A stretch of DNA of 64,000 bases. Origin: Cellulosilyticum sp. (GTDB lineage: Bacteria; Bacillota; Clostridia; Lachnospirales; Cellulosilyticaceae). Below, one piece after another: positions 42,363-50,843 of the stretch (positions within the stretch are counted from its first letter, which is position 1; every line of letters starts with the position of its first letter). Under the pieces are notes generated by a model. It was not told the origin of the DNA and searched no databases. It was given only the letters and a program-made list of their open reading frames with translations. The DNA is taken from assembly GCA_015058045.1 (NCBI GenBank), contig SVDC01000010.1:26202-90201 (forward strand). The letters are read 5' to 3'. The position numbers and the translations under genes are program-made.

Positions 42363-42405
42363 TAAAAAAGGTACCTATTACTCTTTATTAGAGCATATGT
42401 ACCTT
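42363..42405 (-). terminator. Terminator after capE-like gene
   Basis: AAGGTAC-TATGCTCT pairs with AGAGTAATA-GTACCTT around AATAA; T6 follows on the minus strand. It lies about 26 bases after the stop codon. Confidence 0.85.
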
Positions 42406-42430
42406 AATCAAATACTTGCTTTTTCATATT

Positions 42431-43426
42431 TTATTGTTTTAAGTAATTCCCTTTCCTTAAGAGTGTTTTTACTTCTTCTTTAGGTAAAATAACATCTCCT
42501 GATGTATATCGGTTAAAAGTAACATGTGCCAAGTTCTTTGTATCATAAAATGTTTTAAGGCCAGGAATTTCTATAGTCGGCATAATCACATAATAGGTAT
42601 CATCATATTTAAATGTAGTTTTAGCCTCATATTCAGAAACTAATACTTCATCAAGCTTTTCTCCAGGTCTCATACCTATTTCCCTAATAGTTACATCTAG
42701 TACTTTGCGATCTTCAATTAATACCTCTGCCACATCTATAATTCGGTAAGCAGGCATACGCATAACAAAGATTTCTCCACCAAAACTCACTTCACTTGCT
42801 TTAAACAATAAGCCAATAGCCTCTGGTAATGTAATAAAATATCTTGTCATATCTTTATGTGTAATAGTAATTTCTCGCTGCGACTCAATTTGATCAATGA
42901 AAAAAGGGACCACACTTCCATTAGAGCCTAGTACATTACCTGCCCGTATACAAACAAATTTGGTGTCCTTAGATAATAAATTTGCTTGTATAATCAATCT
43001 TTCTCCTACGGCCTTGGTCATACCATATAAATTAAGTGCATCCACTGCTTTATCTGTCGATACATCGATTACCTTTATTACTTTATTTTGGATACACGCT
43101 CTAATGAGATTTTCTGTCCCTGTAATATTAGTTTTTATTGCTTCATAGGGTTGTAATTCACAAATAGGTACATGCTTTAATGCGGCTAAATGAAAAACAT
43201 AATCTATTCCTTTAGTTGCTTCTTTAAGCCTTTCAAAATCTCGCATATCTCCTATAACAAAGGATAAACGGCTGTCATTAAATTCTCTTTCCATCTTAAC
43301 TTGTGCTAATTCTCCTCTACTATAAATACGGATTTCTTTAGGATCTTGACTAAGCAATTGCTTTACTAACTCATGTCCCCATGAACCTGTACCCCCTGTG
43401 ACTAAAATACGCTTATTCCTAAACAT
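42431..43426 (-). CDS. UDP-GlcNAc 4,6-dehydratase/5-epimerase, CapE-like
   Basis: A 331-residue short-chain dehydrogenase-type enzyme: NAD-binding GGTGSWGHELV at residues 11-21, DVSTDKAVDALNLYGMTKAVGE with the catalytic Tyr-x3-Lys, and MRPGEKLDEVLVSEYE. Inverting dehydratases of this group (CapE, FlaA1/PseB) convert UDP-GlcNAc into a 4-keto-6-deoxy sugar. With capF- and capG-like genes facing it across 1.8 kb, CapE is the best match, as the first step to UDP-N-acetyl-L-fucosamine. PseB-like activity is the main alternative; no other pse gene is seen. Confidence 0.85.
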   Translation of the reverse strand: MFRNKRILVTGGTGSWGHELVKQLLSQDPKEIRIYSRGELAQVKMEREFNDSRLSFVIGDMRDFERLKEATKGIDYVFHLAALKHVPICELQPYEAIKTNITGTENLIRACIQNKVIKVIDVSTDKAVDALNLYGMTKAVGERLIIQANLLSKDTKFVCIRAGNVLGSNGSVVPFFIDQIESQREITITHKDMTRYFITLPEAIGLLFKASEVSFGGEIFVMRMPAYRIIDVAEVLIEDRKVLDVTIREIGMRPGEKLDEVLVSEYEAKTTFKYDDTYYVIMPTIEIPGLKTFYDTKNLAHVTFNRYTSGDVILPKEEVKTLLRKGNYLKQ

Positions 43427-43689
43427 CAGGTCCTCCCATTTTATACTGTTATGGATTTTCTAATATATTCTATTCTTCATAGCACACTAAAGACACATTT
43501 TATTTCTAAATACATCATTTTATTTCTAAATACATCATTTTATCTACTTTTATTCATAAATAGCATGTCATACTTACATCTATTAGAATATCTTATCTTA
43601 AGCATATATTTTTATAGTGGTATTTCTAACCTTAAAATGGCCTTAATAAAGATATAAAGTAACCACCATAATTTAAAGGAGTGATTTTT

Positions 43690-45210
43690 ATGGCATCATC
43701 TACCTCTAATAAGCGAATTGCTTTTAAAATTCCTTTTAACTTGCCAATGAAAATTGTAGCAGAAATTATTGCGCGTTCTAGCCAATGGATTATGGATACA
43801 GAATGGATTAGACATCGAATCAATATTTTTATGACTTATACTCTAAACAGTTTAAAAGCCCAAACTAATCAATCTTTTGTAGCCTATATTCTCTATTATA
43901 CCCCTTCAGAAACACTTATCTTAAATGAGCTTAAGCAGTATCCATCACTACCAAAACATATACAGTTCATTCGTGAAGAAGATTATGATAAACTTATTAA
44001 TCCTTATCTTACCAATAGTCTTTTTTACTATGAAGTAGAGCTAGGCAGCGATGATCTTTATCATAAAAACTTCGTTCAATATCTTTTTGACTATACGCCT
44101 AAACCCACTACTAAGATTCTGATTTGCCAGGATGGTTACGTACTTTCTTCCCAGGATAACATTCTAGCAGAATACTTCAATTTCTCTAGCTGTTTTAATT
44201 GTTGGATTTATAAGTCTACAGACTACTTAAATGGTATACGCTATAGCTATCAAGGCTATACAGGTGCTATCTTACTAGAACATGAAATTATTCCATGGCG
44301 TGCTTATATTAACCATAGCCACAAAACTAATCTTGCCTTTTCCTATCAATTTGAAACCACTACACCTTGGGGAAAAGATTTAGCCTATGTGGGTAAAATC
44401 ATTAATGATCCTACTGAAAAACAAAGTTTACTCAATGAATTTCTAGGTATCCCCACAAAGCTGGCTATCTTCCATATTAAATTTAATATTGCTTATAATG
44501 TCCCTGGAAATAAATTTGAAGAAGCCCGACTCACTCAAGAATGGATTGATTACCGCTTAGATATCTTTATGAAATACACTTATCCAAGTCTCATACATCA
44601 AACGAATCAGAACTTCATTGCACTTATTCATTATGATGTGCAATCAGAAAAAGAGATTAAAACCTCTTTAATGCGCTATCCTGATATACCCCCCCATATT
44701 AAATTTGTTCCTGATATAGATAACGCTATTAAAATAGAAATCCAAAACTATACTTCTTTTTTACTCATTCATTTGGATAGTGATAATATCTTTCATCCTA
44801 CTATTGTAGACAAATTCTTATCTCTAGATAATCCTGACCTTCAATATATCATCTGCCAAGCCGGTTATATTTTAGATGCTACTACCCATCAATTTGCCTA
44901 CTATCATCATCCTATGCCTAATACTTTCTATGCTTTTATCTATTCCACTAAAGATTATCTTTCAGGCTATCGCATACCTATTCCAACCAATGCTTATGGC
45001 GATATTATTAATCAATTCCAATATTTATCTAAAGTAAACTACATTAATTTCGCTGACCCCCTCTTTATTATTACGATTCATGAAAAAGTCATGACAAATG
45101 TACTGACTGATATGTTTTATTCTCAAACTGCACGCTATCTTATTGATGATCCTAATGAGCAAAGTAGAATTCTTAAGGAATTTGAATTACCTACTGCCCT
45201 ATTACCTTAA
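43690..45210 (+). CDS. Two-domain putative glycosyltransferase (fused PF11316-like repeats)
   Basis: About 506 residues made of two copies of the domain found singly at 26494 and 27246. Domain 1 (about 1-255) has SLKAQTNQSF and VELGSDDLYHKNF; domain 2 (about 260-506) has RLTQEWIDYRLDIF, IHQTNQNF and IHLDSDNIFH. The first Asp of the DSD motif is Gly in domain 1, so domain 1 may be inactive or altered. AAAGGAGTG precedes the ATG at 43690. It leads the + strand group with capF and capG and probably transfers the sugar they help to make; this is inference from context. Confidence 0.75.
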   Translation: MASSTSNKRIAFKIPFNLPMKIVAEIIARSSQWIMDTEWIRHRINIFMTYTLNSLKAQTNQSFVAYILYYTPSETLILNELKQYPSLPKHIQFIREEDYDKLINPYLTNSLFYYEVELGSDDLYHKNFVQYLFDYTPKPTTKILICQDGYVLSSQDNILAEYFNFSSCFNCWIYKSTDYLNGIRYSYQGYTGAILLEHEIIPWRAYINHSHKTNLAFSYQFETTTPWGKDLAYVGKIINDPTEKQSLLNEFLGIPTKLAIFHIKFNIAYNVPGNKFEEARLTQEWIDYRLDIFMKYTYPSLIHQTNQNFIALIHYDVQSEKEIKTSLMRYPDIPPHIKFVPDIDNAIKIEIQNYTSFLLIHLDSDNIFHPTIVDKFLSLDNPDLQYIICQAGYILDATTHQFAYYHHPMPNTFYAFIYSTKDYLSGYRIPIPTNAYGDIINQFQYLSKVNYINFADPLFIITIHEKVMTNVLTDMFYSQTARYLIDDPNEQSRILKEFELPTALLP

Positions 45211-45224
45211 AGGAGGCTAATTCC

Positions 45225-46340
45225 ATGTCTACCATTTTAATAACAGGTTGCAACGGATTTATCGGAAAGAATCTTTCTCTATTCTTTGCTCAAAATGGCC
45301 ACAAGGTACTTGGAATTGATATCGACCATACGGAAGAATCCTTACTCAATGCTCTATCTCAGGCAGATTTTATTGTTCATCTAGCAGGAGTTAATCGCTC
45401 TACCTCTCTAGAAGATTTCCATAAAGGAAATGTAGACTTTACTACACACCTATTAACCTGCCTTGAACAGTTGTCCAAATCTATTCCTATCATTGTCTCT
45501 TCCTCAACCCAGGCTTTACTGGATAATCCTTATGGCCAAAGTAAAAAGGCTATGGAAGATGTTGTGATAGCTTGGGCAAAACGCACCCATAATAAAGCGT
45601 TTATTTTTCGCCTAACCAACGTCTTTGGTAAATGGTGTCGCCCCAACTATAATTCTGCAGTTGCTACATTTTGTTACAATCTAGCTCATGGTATTCCACT
45701 TACCATTTCAGACCCCAAAAAAATGCTTCACCTTTGTTATATTGATGATATTGCTACTTCTTTTTTAAAAATAATCGAGTCTGCTTCTTCTTTAGAAACA
45801 GGTTTTTACGAAGTTATGCCTATTTTATCCTTAACACTAGAGGAGCTTGTTCAAAAATTGACTGCCTTCAGTAAAAATCAGAATACCTTATTTATGCCTA
45901 ATCTAGAAGGGCACTTTAATAAAGCCCTTTATGCCACCTATTTATCTTATCTAGAGGATGACATGCGATTTTATGCTTTAAATAGTCACTGTGATGCTAG
46001 GGGCTCACTAACTGAATTGATTAAGTCTCATACTTTTGGCCAAATCTTCATATCCTCTACTAAACCTGGTATTACAAGAGGCAATCATTGGCACCATACA
46101 AAAGTAGAAAAATTTGTTGTTTTACAAGGTCAGGCAACAATTGCGCTTCGCTCCATTTTAGATACCAATATCATTAACTATGATGTATCAGGAGAAAAAA
46201 TCCAAGTAATTGATATTCCTCCTGGATATACTCATAGCATAACTAACACCGGTACCACTGATTTGATTACGTTATTTTGGGCAAGTGAAGTCTTTGATCC
46301 CTCTTCTCCTGATACCTATTATGAGGAGGTTCATAAGTAA
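45225..46340 (+). CDS. CapF-like C3-epimerase/reductase (SDR with C-terminal cupin)
   Basis: A 371-residue enzyme, the same length as CapF of Staphylococcus. The N-terminal NAD(P)-binding ITGCNGFIGKNLSLFFAQNG starts an SDR domain, and the C-terminal third is a metal-binding cupin (SRGNHWHH-type segment TRGNHWHHTKVEKFVVLQG). CapF epimerises C3 and reduces C4 of the CapE product, giving a UDP-N-acetyl-6-deoxy-talosamine that CapG turns to UDP-L-FucNAc. The SDR plus cupin plan is nearly unique to this enzyme, so confidence is high. capG overlaps the end by one base. Confidence 0.92.
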   Translation: MSTILITGCNGFIGKNLSLFFAQNGHKVLGIDIDHTEESLLNALSQADFIVHLAGVNRSTSLEDFHKGNVDFTTHLLTCLEQLSKSIPIIVSSSTQALLDNPYGQSKKAMEDVVIAWAKRTHNKAFIFRLTNVFGKWCRPNYNSAVATFCYNLAHGIPLTISDPKKMLHLCYIDDIATSFLKIIESASSLETGFYEVMPILSLTLEELVQKLTAFSKNQNTLFMPNLEGHFNKALYATYLSYLEDDMRFYALNSHCDARGSLTELIKSHTFGQIFISSTKPGITRGNHWHHTKVEKFVVLQGQATIALRSILDTNIINYDVSGEKIQVIDIPPGYTHSITNTGTTDLITLFWASEVFDPSSPDTYYEEVHK

Positions 46341-47449
46341 TGAGCAAATTAAAAGTCATGACCATTGTTGGAACAAGACCTGAAATCATCCGTTTAAGTG
46401 AAGTAATTAAAGTCTTTAATCAAGAGTTTGATCATATTCTGGTGCATACAGGCCAAAACTGGGATTATACTCTTAACGAAATCTTCTTTAAAGACTTTTC
46501 GCTTCCTCCCCCTAATTATATTTTAAATTGTGTTGGAGAAAACCTAGGAGACACCATTGGTAATATTATTCATAATAGCTACAATCTAATGCTACAAGAA
46601 AAACCTAATGCTCTGTTGGTCTTAGGAGACACCAATTCTTGTCTATCTGTTATTTCTGCCAAAAGACTTAAAATCCCTATTTTCCATATGGAAGCAGGCA
46701 ATCGATGTTTTGATGAAAATGTACCTGAAGAAATCAATCGTCGTCTTATCGATCATATAGCAGATATTAATCTCCCCTATACAGAGCATGCTCGACGTAA
46801 TCTTATTGCTGAAGGCATCAAACCTCAGACTGTTTTCGTTACTGGTTCTCCCTTACCTGAAGTCTTTCAAAGACATATACACACCATTGATTCAAGTCCT
46901 ATTTTAAACCATCTTGGGCTAACTCCACAAAAATTCATCTTAGTTTCTGCCCATAGAGAGGAAAATATCAACATTAGTGGACACTTTATATCACTTATGA
47001 CTGCCTTAAACCAAGTGGCTGATACCTACCAGCTTCCTATCATCTTTTCAACACACCCTAGAACTAGAGCACTTGTCAAAGCACATGACTTTAAATTTCA
47101 CCCACTCATTAAAAATATTCAACCACTAGGCTATATGGACTATAATAAACTTCAAAAAGAAGCCTTCTGTGTACTTTCTGATAGTGGGACTTTATCTGAG
47201 GAATCTAGCTTACTTCATTTTCCTGCAGTCTCTATTCGTACCTCCACAGAACATCCAGAGGGCTTAGAGCAAGCTTCCATGTTATTAGGTGGTATTACTA
47301 CAGAGTCTATTCTTCGTTCTATTCATCTAGCTTGTCATTTATCTCCTCAGAACAACTTTAATATCCCCCTAGATTATACAGATTTAAATGTTTCTATTAA
47401 GGTGGCTCAATTAGTTCAAAGTTTTACACCCCTTGTTCGTCGCACATAA
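46340..47449 (+). CDS. CapG-like UDP-HexNAc 2-epimerase, non-hydrolysing
   Basis: A 369-residue GT-B-fold epimerase: GTRPEIIRLSEVIKVF and HTGQNWDYTL at the N-terminus, HMEAGNRCFDENVPEEINRR and LGDTNS in the middle, SAHREENI and the SDSGTLSEESSLL active-site segment. GTRPE is diagnostic of the WecB/CapG/MnaA group. WecB and MnaA act on UDP-GlcNAc; next to capE/capF homologues, CapG, the last step to UDP-L-FucNAc, is favoured. If it were a WecB, its product UDP-ManNAc could feed the dehydrogenase encoded nearby. Confidence 0.9.
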   Translation: MSKLKVMTIVGTRPEIIRLSEVIKVFNQEFDHILVHTGQNWDYTLNEIFFKDFSLPPPNYILNCVGENLGDTIGNIIHNSYNLMLQEKPNALLVLGDTNSCLSVISAKRLKIPIFHMEAGNRCFDENVPEEINRRLIDHIADINLPYTEHARRNLIAEGIKPQTVFVTGSPLPEVFQRHIHTIDSSPILNHLGLTPQKFILVSAHREENINISGHFISLMTALNQVADTYQLPIIFSTHPRTRALVKAHDFKFHPLIKNIQPLGYMDYNKLQKEAFCVLSDSGTLSEESSLLHFPAVSIRTSTEHPEGLEQASMLLGGITTESILRSIHLACHLSPQNNFNIPLDYTDLNVSIKVAQLVQSFTPLVRRT

Positions 47450-47451
47450 TA

Positions 47452-47504
47452 CAAAAAGGACTGTCTCTTTCCCTAAATTTTTAGGTTATGAGCAGTCCCT
47501 TTTA
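47452..47504. terminator. Bidirectional terminator between capG-like and UDP-sugar dehydrogenase genes
   Basis: AAAAGGACTG and CAGTCCCTTTT pair as the outer stem, with CCTAAA/TTTAGG as an inner stem. A and T runs lie on either side. It sits between convergent genes. Confidence 0.85.
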
Positions 47505-47540
47505 TTAATGTGCTTAATCTTATTTGATTTTTATCACCAG

Positions 47541-48866
47541 TTAACACTTAAAACACTCTAAATTTTCTCCCAGTTTTACAATTTTATCACTCTCTATATC
47601 TGCATATACATTTTTAGTATCATATATCATCTTAGCATTTTGTAAGATCCACTCATAATCAATTTGGCTATGTCCTACTAAAATAACAACTAAATCATAG
47701 GACTTTATTTCACTTTCTGTTAATTCTATCCGTTCTAATTCCCCCTGTTTACTTCTAAAAGATTGGACATATGGATCATAAAAACTAATCTCTGGATTTT
47801 GTTTCTTTAGTACCTCATATACTTCTAAACTAGGTGATTCTCTCATATCACCAATATCTTTCTTATAACTCATCCCCATTAGTAAAATACGACTTCCCTT
47901 TATCCCTTTACCCATATGACCTAGTATATCACTTATCTGATGGAGAACGTAATAAGGCATATTATTATTAATATCCACTGCCGCTTCAATAAAGCGACTA
48001 AAATAATTATACTCTTTAGCCTTCCATGCAAGATAAAGTGGGTCTAATGGAATACAATGCCCACCAACTCCTGGTCCAGGATAAAAAGGCATAAATCCAA
48101 ACGGCTTGCTCGATGCACCTTTAATCGCTTCCCATATATCAATTCCCATTCTTTCACACATCATCGTCATTTCATTAACAAGAGCAATATTAACACATCT
48201 AAATGTATTTTCTAACACCTTACTCATTTCAGCCACCTGAGTCGATTTAACCCCTACAACATCTGGTAAAAAGGCTTTATATAAGGTTTCCCCTAATTCC
48301 AGACACATCCTTGTACTACCACCTATTACTTTTGCAGTGTTTTCTACTGAATAAACTGGATTACCTGGGTCCACACGTTCTGGTGAATAGCATACATAAA
48401 AGTCCACTCCTACCTCCCAATTCTTCTCATTTTGTATACGTTCTACAATAAGCTCTTCTGTTGTACCAGGATAAGTCGTACTTTCCAATGATATAAGTAC
48501 ACCGTGTTTTATATATGGTAATATACCATCAACAGCCTTTTTAATATAGGATAAATCAGGTTCTTTGAAGTTATTTAATGGGGTAGGTACACAAATAATA
48601 ATGGCATCTGCTTTTATTATTTTAGAATAATCCGTGCTTGCTTTAATATAGCCTGCATCTACTACTTCTTTTAAAACCTGTGATGGTACATCAATAATAT
48701 TAGACCTTCCCTGATTAATCTCATCGACCCAACTTGCATTATAATCTATACCAATAACTTTATATTGTGCCTTAGCTAATGCAACACTTAATGGGAGGCC
48801 TACATAACCAAGTCCAATAATCGCCACTTGGCTTTCCCTTTTTAAAATACTTTCTTTTAAGCTCAT
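47541..48866 (-). CDS. UDP-N-acetyl-hexosamine dehydrogenase (WecC/WbpA-like)
   Basis: About 441 residues of the UDP-glucose/GDP-mannose dehydrogenase family: NAD-binding IIGLGYVGLPLSVA, a catalytic Cys in GPGVGGHCIPLDP, and the C-terminal KGSRILLMGMSYKKDIGDMRESP. GVGGHCIPLDP with this middle section points to the N-acetyl-sugar group (WecC, WbpA, CapL) rather than UDP-glucose dehydrogenase. It makes a uronic acid donor, probably UDP-ManNAcA or UDP-GlcNAcA. The start at 48866 follows GAGGAGTG; a longer in-frame reading to 49031 runs through a terminator and is not real. Confidence 0.9.
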   Translation of the reverse strand: MSLKESILKRESQVAIIGLGYVGLPLSVALAKAQYKVIGIDYNASWVDEINQGRSNIIDVPSQVLKEVVDAGYIKASTDYSKIIKADAIIICVPTPLNNFKEPDLSYIKKAVDGILPYIKHGVLISLESTTYPGTTEELIVERIQNEKNWEVGVDFYVCYSPERVDPGNPVYSVENTAKVIGGSTRMCLELGETLYKAFLPDVVGVKSTQVAEMSKVLENTFRCVNIALVNEMTMMCERMGIDIWEAIKGASSKPFGFMPFYPGPGVGGHCIPLDPLYLAWKAKEYNYFSRFIEAAVDINNNMPYYVLHQISDILGHMGKGIKGSRILLMGMSYKKDIGDMRESPSLEVYEVLKKQNPEISFYDPYVQSFRSKQGELERIELTESEIKSYDLVVILVGHSQIDYEWILQNAKMIYDTKNVYADIESDKIVKLGENLECFKC

Positions 48867-48992
48867 CACCCACACTCCTCTTTTTGCTACTGCTTTATAT
48901 ATGGATCTACTTAATACCTTACATTTTGCGTTCTCATTACAAAATATGCCTATTCTAATCATTATGTGAGTGTTATATACTTTTCCTAAACA

Positions 48993-49033
48993 TAAAAATG
49001 AAGGAAATGGATATTTCTCCATTTCCTTCATCC
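48993..49033 (-). terminator. Terminator after the MurG-like gene
   Basis: ATGAAGGAAATGGA pairs with TCCATTTCCTTCAT around GAAATA and is followed by T5 on the minus strand. It separates the spore-surface/glycosyltransferase transcript from the dehydrogenase gene. Confidence 0.85.
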
Positions 49034-49042
49034 AAAAATCTT

Positions 49043-50134
49043 TTATAAATTTCCATTAATAAAATTATAAATATATTGAGCCGCTTGCATTGCACCATTT
49101 TCCTTTATAAGCTTAGTGGCATTCTTTTTTATGCTATCCTTATAAGTCACTAATTGATCCATGGCAGCTGCATATTCTTTATTACTTTGATCTTCTTGTA
49201 TACCTATACAAGCATTCTTGCTCTCTGCCATCTTTACCCTAGCAACTTGGTCATCCTTTGTTGTTCTTGTATTAGGGATAAATATTGTGGGTATTCCAAA
49301 ATAAAGTAATTCATGAAATGTATTATACCCAGCTGCAGAAACGGCATAATCTACTCCCTTAAAATACTGTGAATTAGGATAACTCCTTATATGAATAATA
49401 TGTGGATCCTTAACCTCTATATGCTTTCCTATAATGGATTCTCCTAACAAGATTCTATTTTCAGGCTGCTTAAGAATCAATTGAATTAGATCCTGTAATA
49501 ACTGATCTATTGAATTAATCGTCCCTGCTCCTAACTGTAAATAAAAAAGATTTTCTTTTTCTGTTAGACCAATCTGTTTTCTTACCACTTCTCTTGTATG
49601 AGCTTCCTCTTTATCTAAAAAAATAATAGGATTACAATGTTTTCTTTTTGCCGTATCCACCATCTGATCACTTGCTAATTCCTTTGGTACAATAACTAAA
49701 TCAAATGCTGCCTCTAAATGCTTTAAATCTTTCGTTTCCTCTTTATAACACTCTCTTTTAATCCAAATGCTTTTTATCATCTGATTCTTGAGGGTAGATA
49801 GTACGCCTAGATATGGATAGACACCATCATAAACAAGTGCTATAGGATGATATATTTCTATAATCTCATTAAGTTGCCTACTAATGTATCTATTCCAATC
49901 AGATGCCGTTGTAGATGCTGTAAGAATTGCCCTGGTAGGTGTGTAAAAATACATGAATCCAGCTTCTCTAATGACTTCTGTTGCAAGAGACGTTGATAAA
50001 AAAACAATATTAAGGGATGGATCTATTTTTGCTAAACGTTTAGCAACTGCTAATCCTCTCGTTAAATGCCCTAATCCTGCTCCGTTAGTTACCATAAATA
50101 CTATTGTTCTAACTTCTTGCATAGTTGTTCCCAT
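49043..50134 (-). CDS. MurG-like GT28 glycosyltransferase
   Basis: A 363-residue GT-B protein: N-terminal NGAGLGHLTRGLAVAKRL (the glycine loop of UDP-HexNAc transferases) and C-terminal YAVSAAGYNTFHELLYFGIPTIFIP, the donor-binding segment. It is not MurG itself: MurG is normally in the division cluster, and the middle is diverged. It starts two bases after the putative spore-surface protein gene at 50137, so that protein, or its partner at 50844, may be the acceptor. Start is ATG at 50134 with an alternative four codons in; the ribosome site is weak, suggesting translational coupling. Confidence 0.8.
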   Translation of the reverse strand: MGTTMQEVRTIVFMVTNGAGLGHLTRGLAVAKRLAKIDPSLNIVFLSTSLATEVIREAGFMYFYTPTRAILTASTTASDWNRYISRQLNEIIEIYHPIALVYDGVYPYLGVLSTLKNQMIKSIWIKRECYKEETKDLKHLEAAFDLVIVPKELASDQMVDTAKRKHCNPIIFLDKEEAHTREVVRKQIGLTEKENLFYLQLGAGTINSIDQLLQDLIQLILKQPENRILLGESIIGKHIEVKDPHIIHIRSYPNSQYFKGVDYAVSAAGYNTFHELLYFGIPTIFIPNTRTTKDDQVARVKMAESKNACIGIQEDQSNKEYAAAMDQLVTYKDSIKKNATKLIKENGAMQAAQYIYNFINGNL

Positions 50135-50136
50135 AA

Positions 50137-50727
50137 TTATGAGATAGGCTGTTCACTAAACGTAATGATAATTGTCTGTACAGCATAAATCGTTACATTT
50201 TCATTACCTGAAAGTGCATTATAAAATGGCAACGGATTGGTAGGATCATATACAATTCTATTACCCTCACTATCAATAATATATAATTGATCTAATGATG
50301 CTGTAATAGAAAAGTTTGATAAAACAACATTTTGTATCTCTGCAATACTATTAAATGTACCAACTACTTGATCTATTTTATAGCTTCCATTATTTGCAAA
50401 TGCTATAGGTAAGTTACTATCAACTACAGGATTTATAGGTTCAACACCTAAAAAAGCAACATTATAATAAAGTATTCCTACTAAACTCAATTCATACTGA
50501 ATTGCTCCAGTAGCCGTTAATTGCTCGTTAATATAAAATCTTAAAGTATGCTGATCTACGCTTAATTGCCAAGATATTGGTGTATTATTACTTCTAAAAC
50601 CTGGGATAATATCTACACTTGGTGTAATCTGAAATGCTAATGAAGTGGCATTAACAGCAGATAAATTATATTGTGCTGTAAATGGATTTAAATTAAGTTG
50701 TGGTAGTCCCTGAAAATTATTATCCAT
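50137..50727 (-). CDS. Putative spore-surface protein sharing a domain with the next gene
   Basis: A 196-residue protein, rich in Asn, Ser, Thr and Ile, with no signal peptide and no Cys. It has beta-strand character and a segment GILYYNVAFLGVEPINPV with ANNGSYKIDQVVG that matches GPIYYNVTVENFVPA and NGSGSLAIDKILA of the gene at 50844. The lack of a signal fits mother-cell assembly, as in spore coats, but this is inference. GGAGGAG precedes the ATG. It is cotranscribed with a MurG-like transferase; Ser/Thr-rich stretches could carry sugar. Confidence 0.65.
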   Translation of the reverse strand: MDNNFQGLPQLNLNPFTAQYNLSAVNATSLAFQITPSVDIIPGFRSNNTPISWQLSVDQHTLRFYINEQLTATGAIQYELSLVGILYYNVAFLGVEPINPVVDSNLPIAFANNGSYKIDQVVGTFNSIAEIQNVVLSNFSITASLDQLYIIDSEGNRIVYDPTNPLPFYNALSGNENVTIYAVQTIIITFSEQPIS

Positions 50728-50759
50728 TTTACTCCTCCGAAATCAATATTTCTTATTAT

Positions 50760-50788
50760 ATAGTATTAAATTACAAAAAATAATATGC
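50760..50788 (-). promoter_or_regulatory. Possible sporulation-sigma (SigE-like) promoter
   Basis: On the minus strand GCATATT, 14 bases and AATACTAT lie about 33 bases before the ATG of the 196-residue protein. They match the SigE consensus (-35 near CATATT, -10 near CATACANT) at most positions, though not the leading C. No SigA-type pair is better. Tentative. Confidence 0.35.
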
Positions 50789-50792
50789 CTCT

Positions 50793-50833
50793 AGAAAAGG
50801 AAAGTCTCCCTTTCTCTGAAAACTTTCCTTTTA
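50793..50833 (-). terminator. Terminator after the 424-residue surface protein gene
   Basis: AAAAGGAAAGT pairs with ACTTTCCTTTT around a purine-rich loop. On the minus strand it lies 11 bases after the stop codon and before the next putative promoter. Confidence 0.75.
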
Positions 50834-50843
50834 CTTTTCATAC

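Noticed and set aside
48867..49031. N-terminal extension of the UDP-sugar dehydrogenase
   Set aside because: The 55-codon extension crosses a strong terminator and lacks family similarity; a good ribosome site lies before the ATG at 48866.
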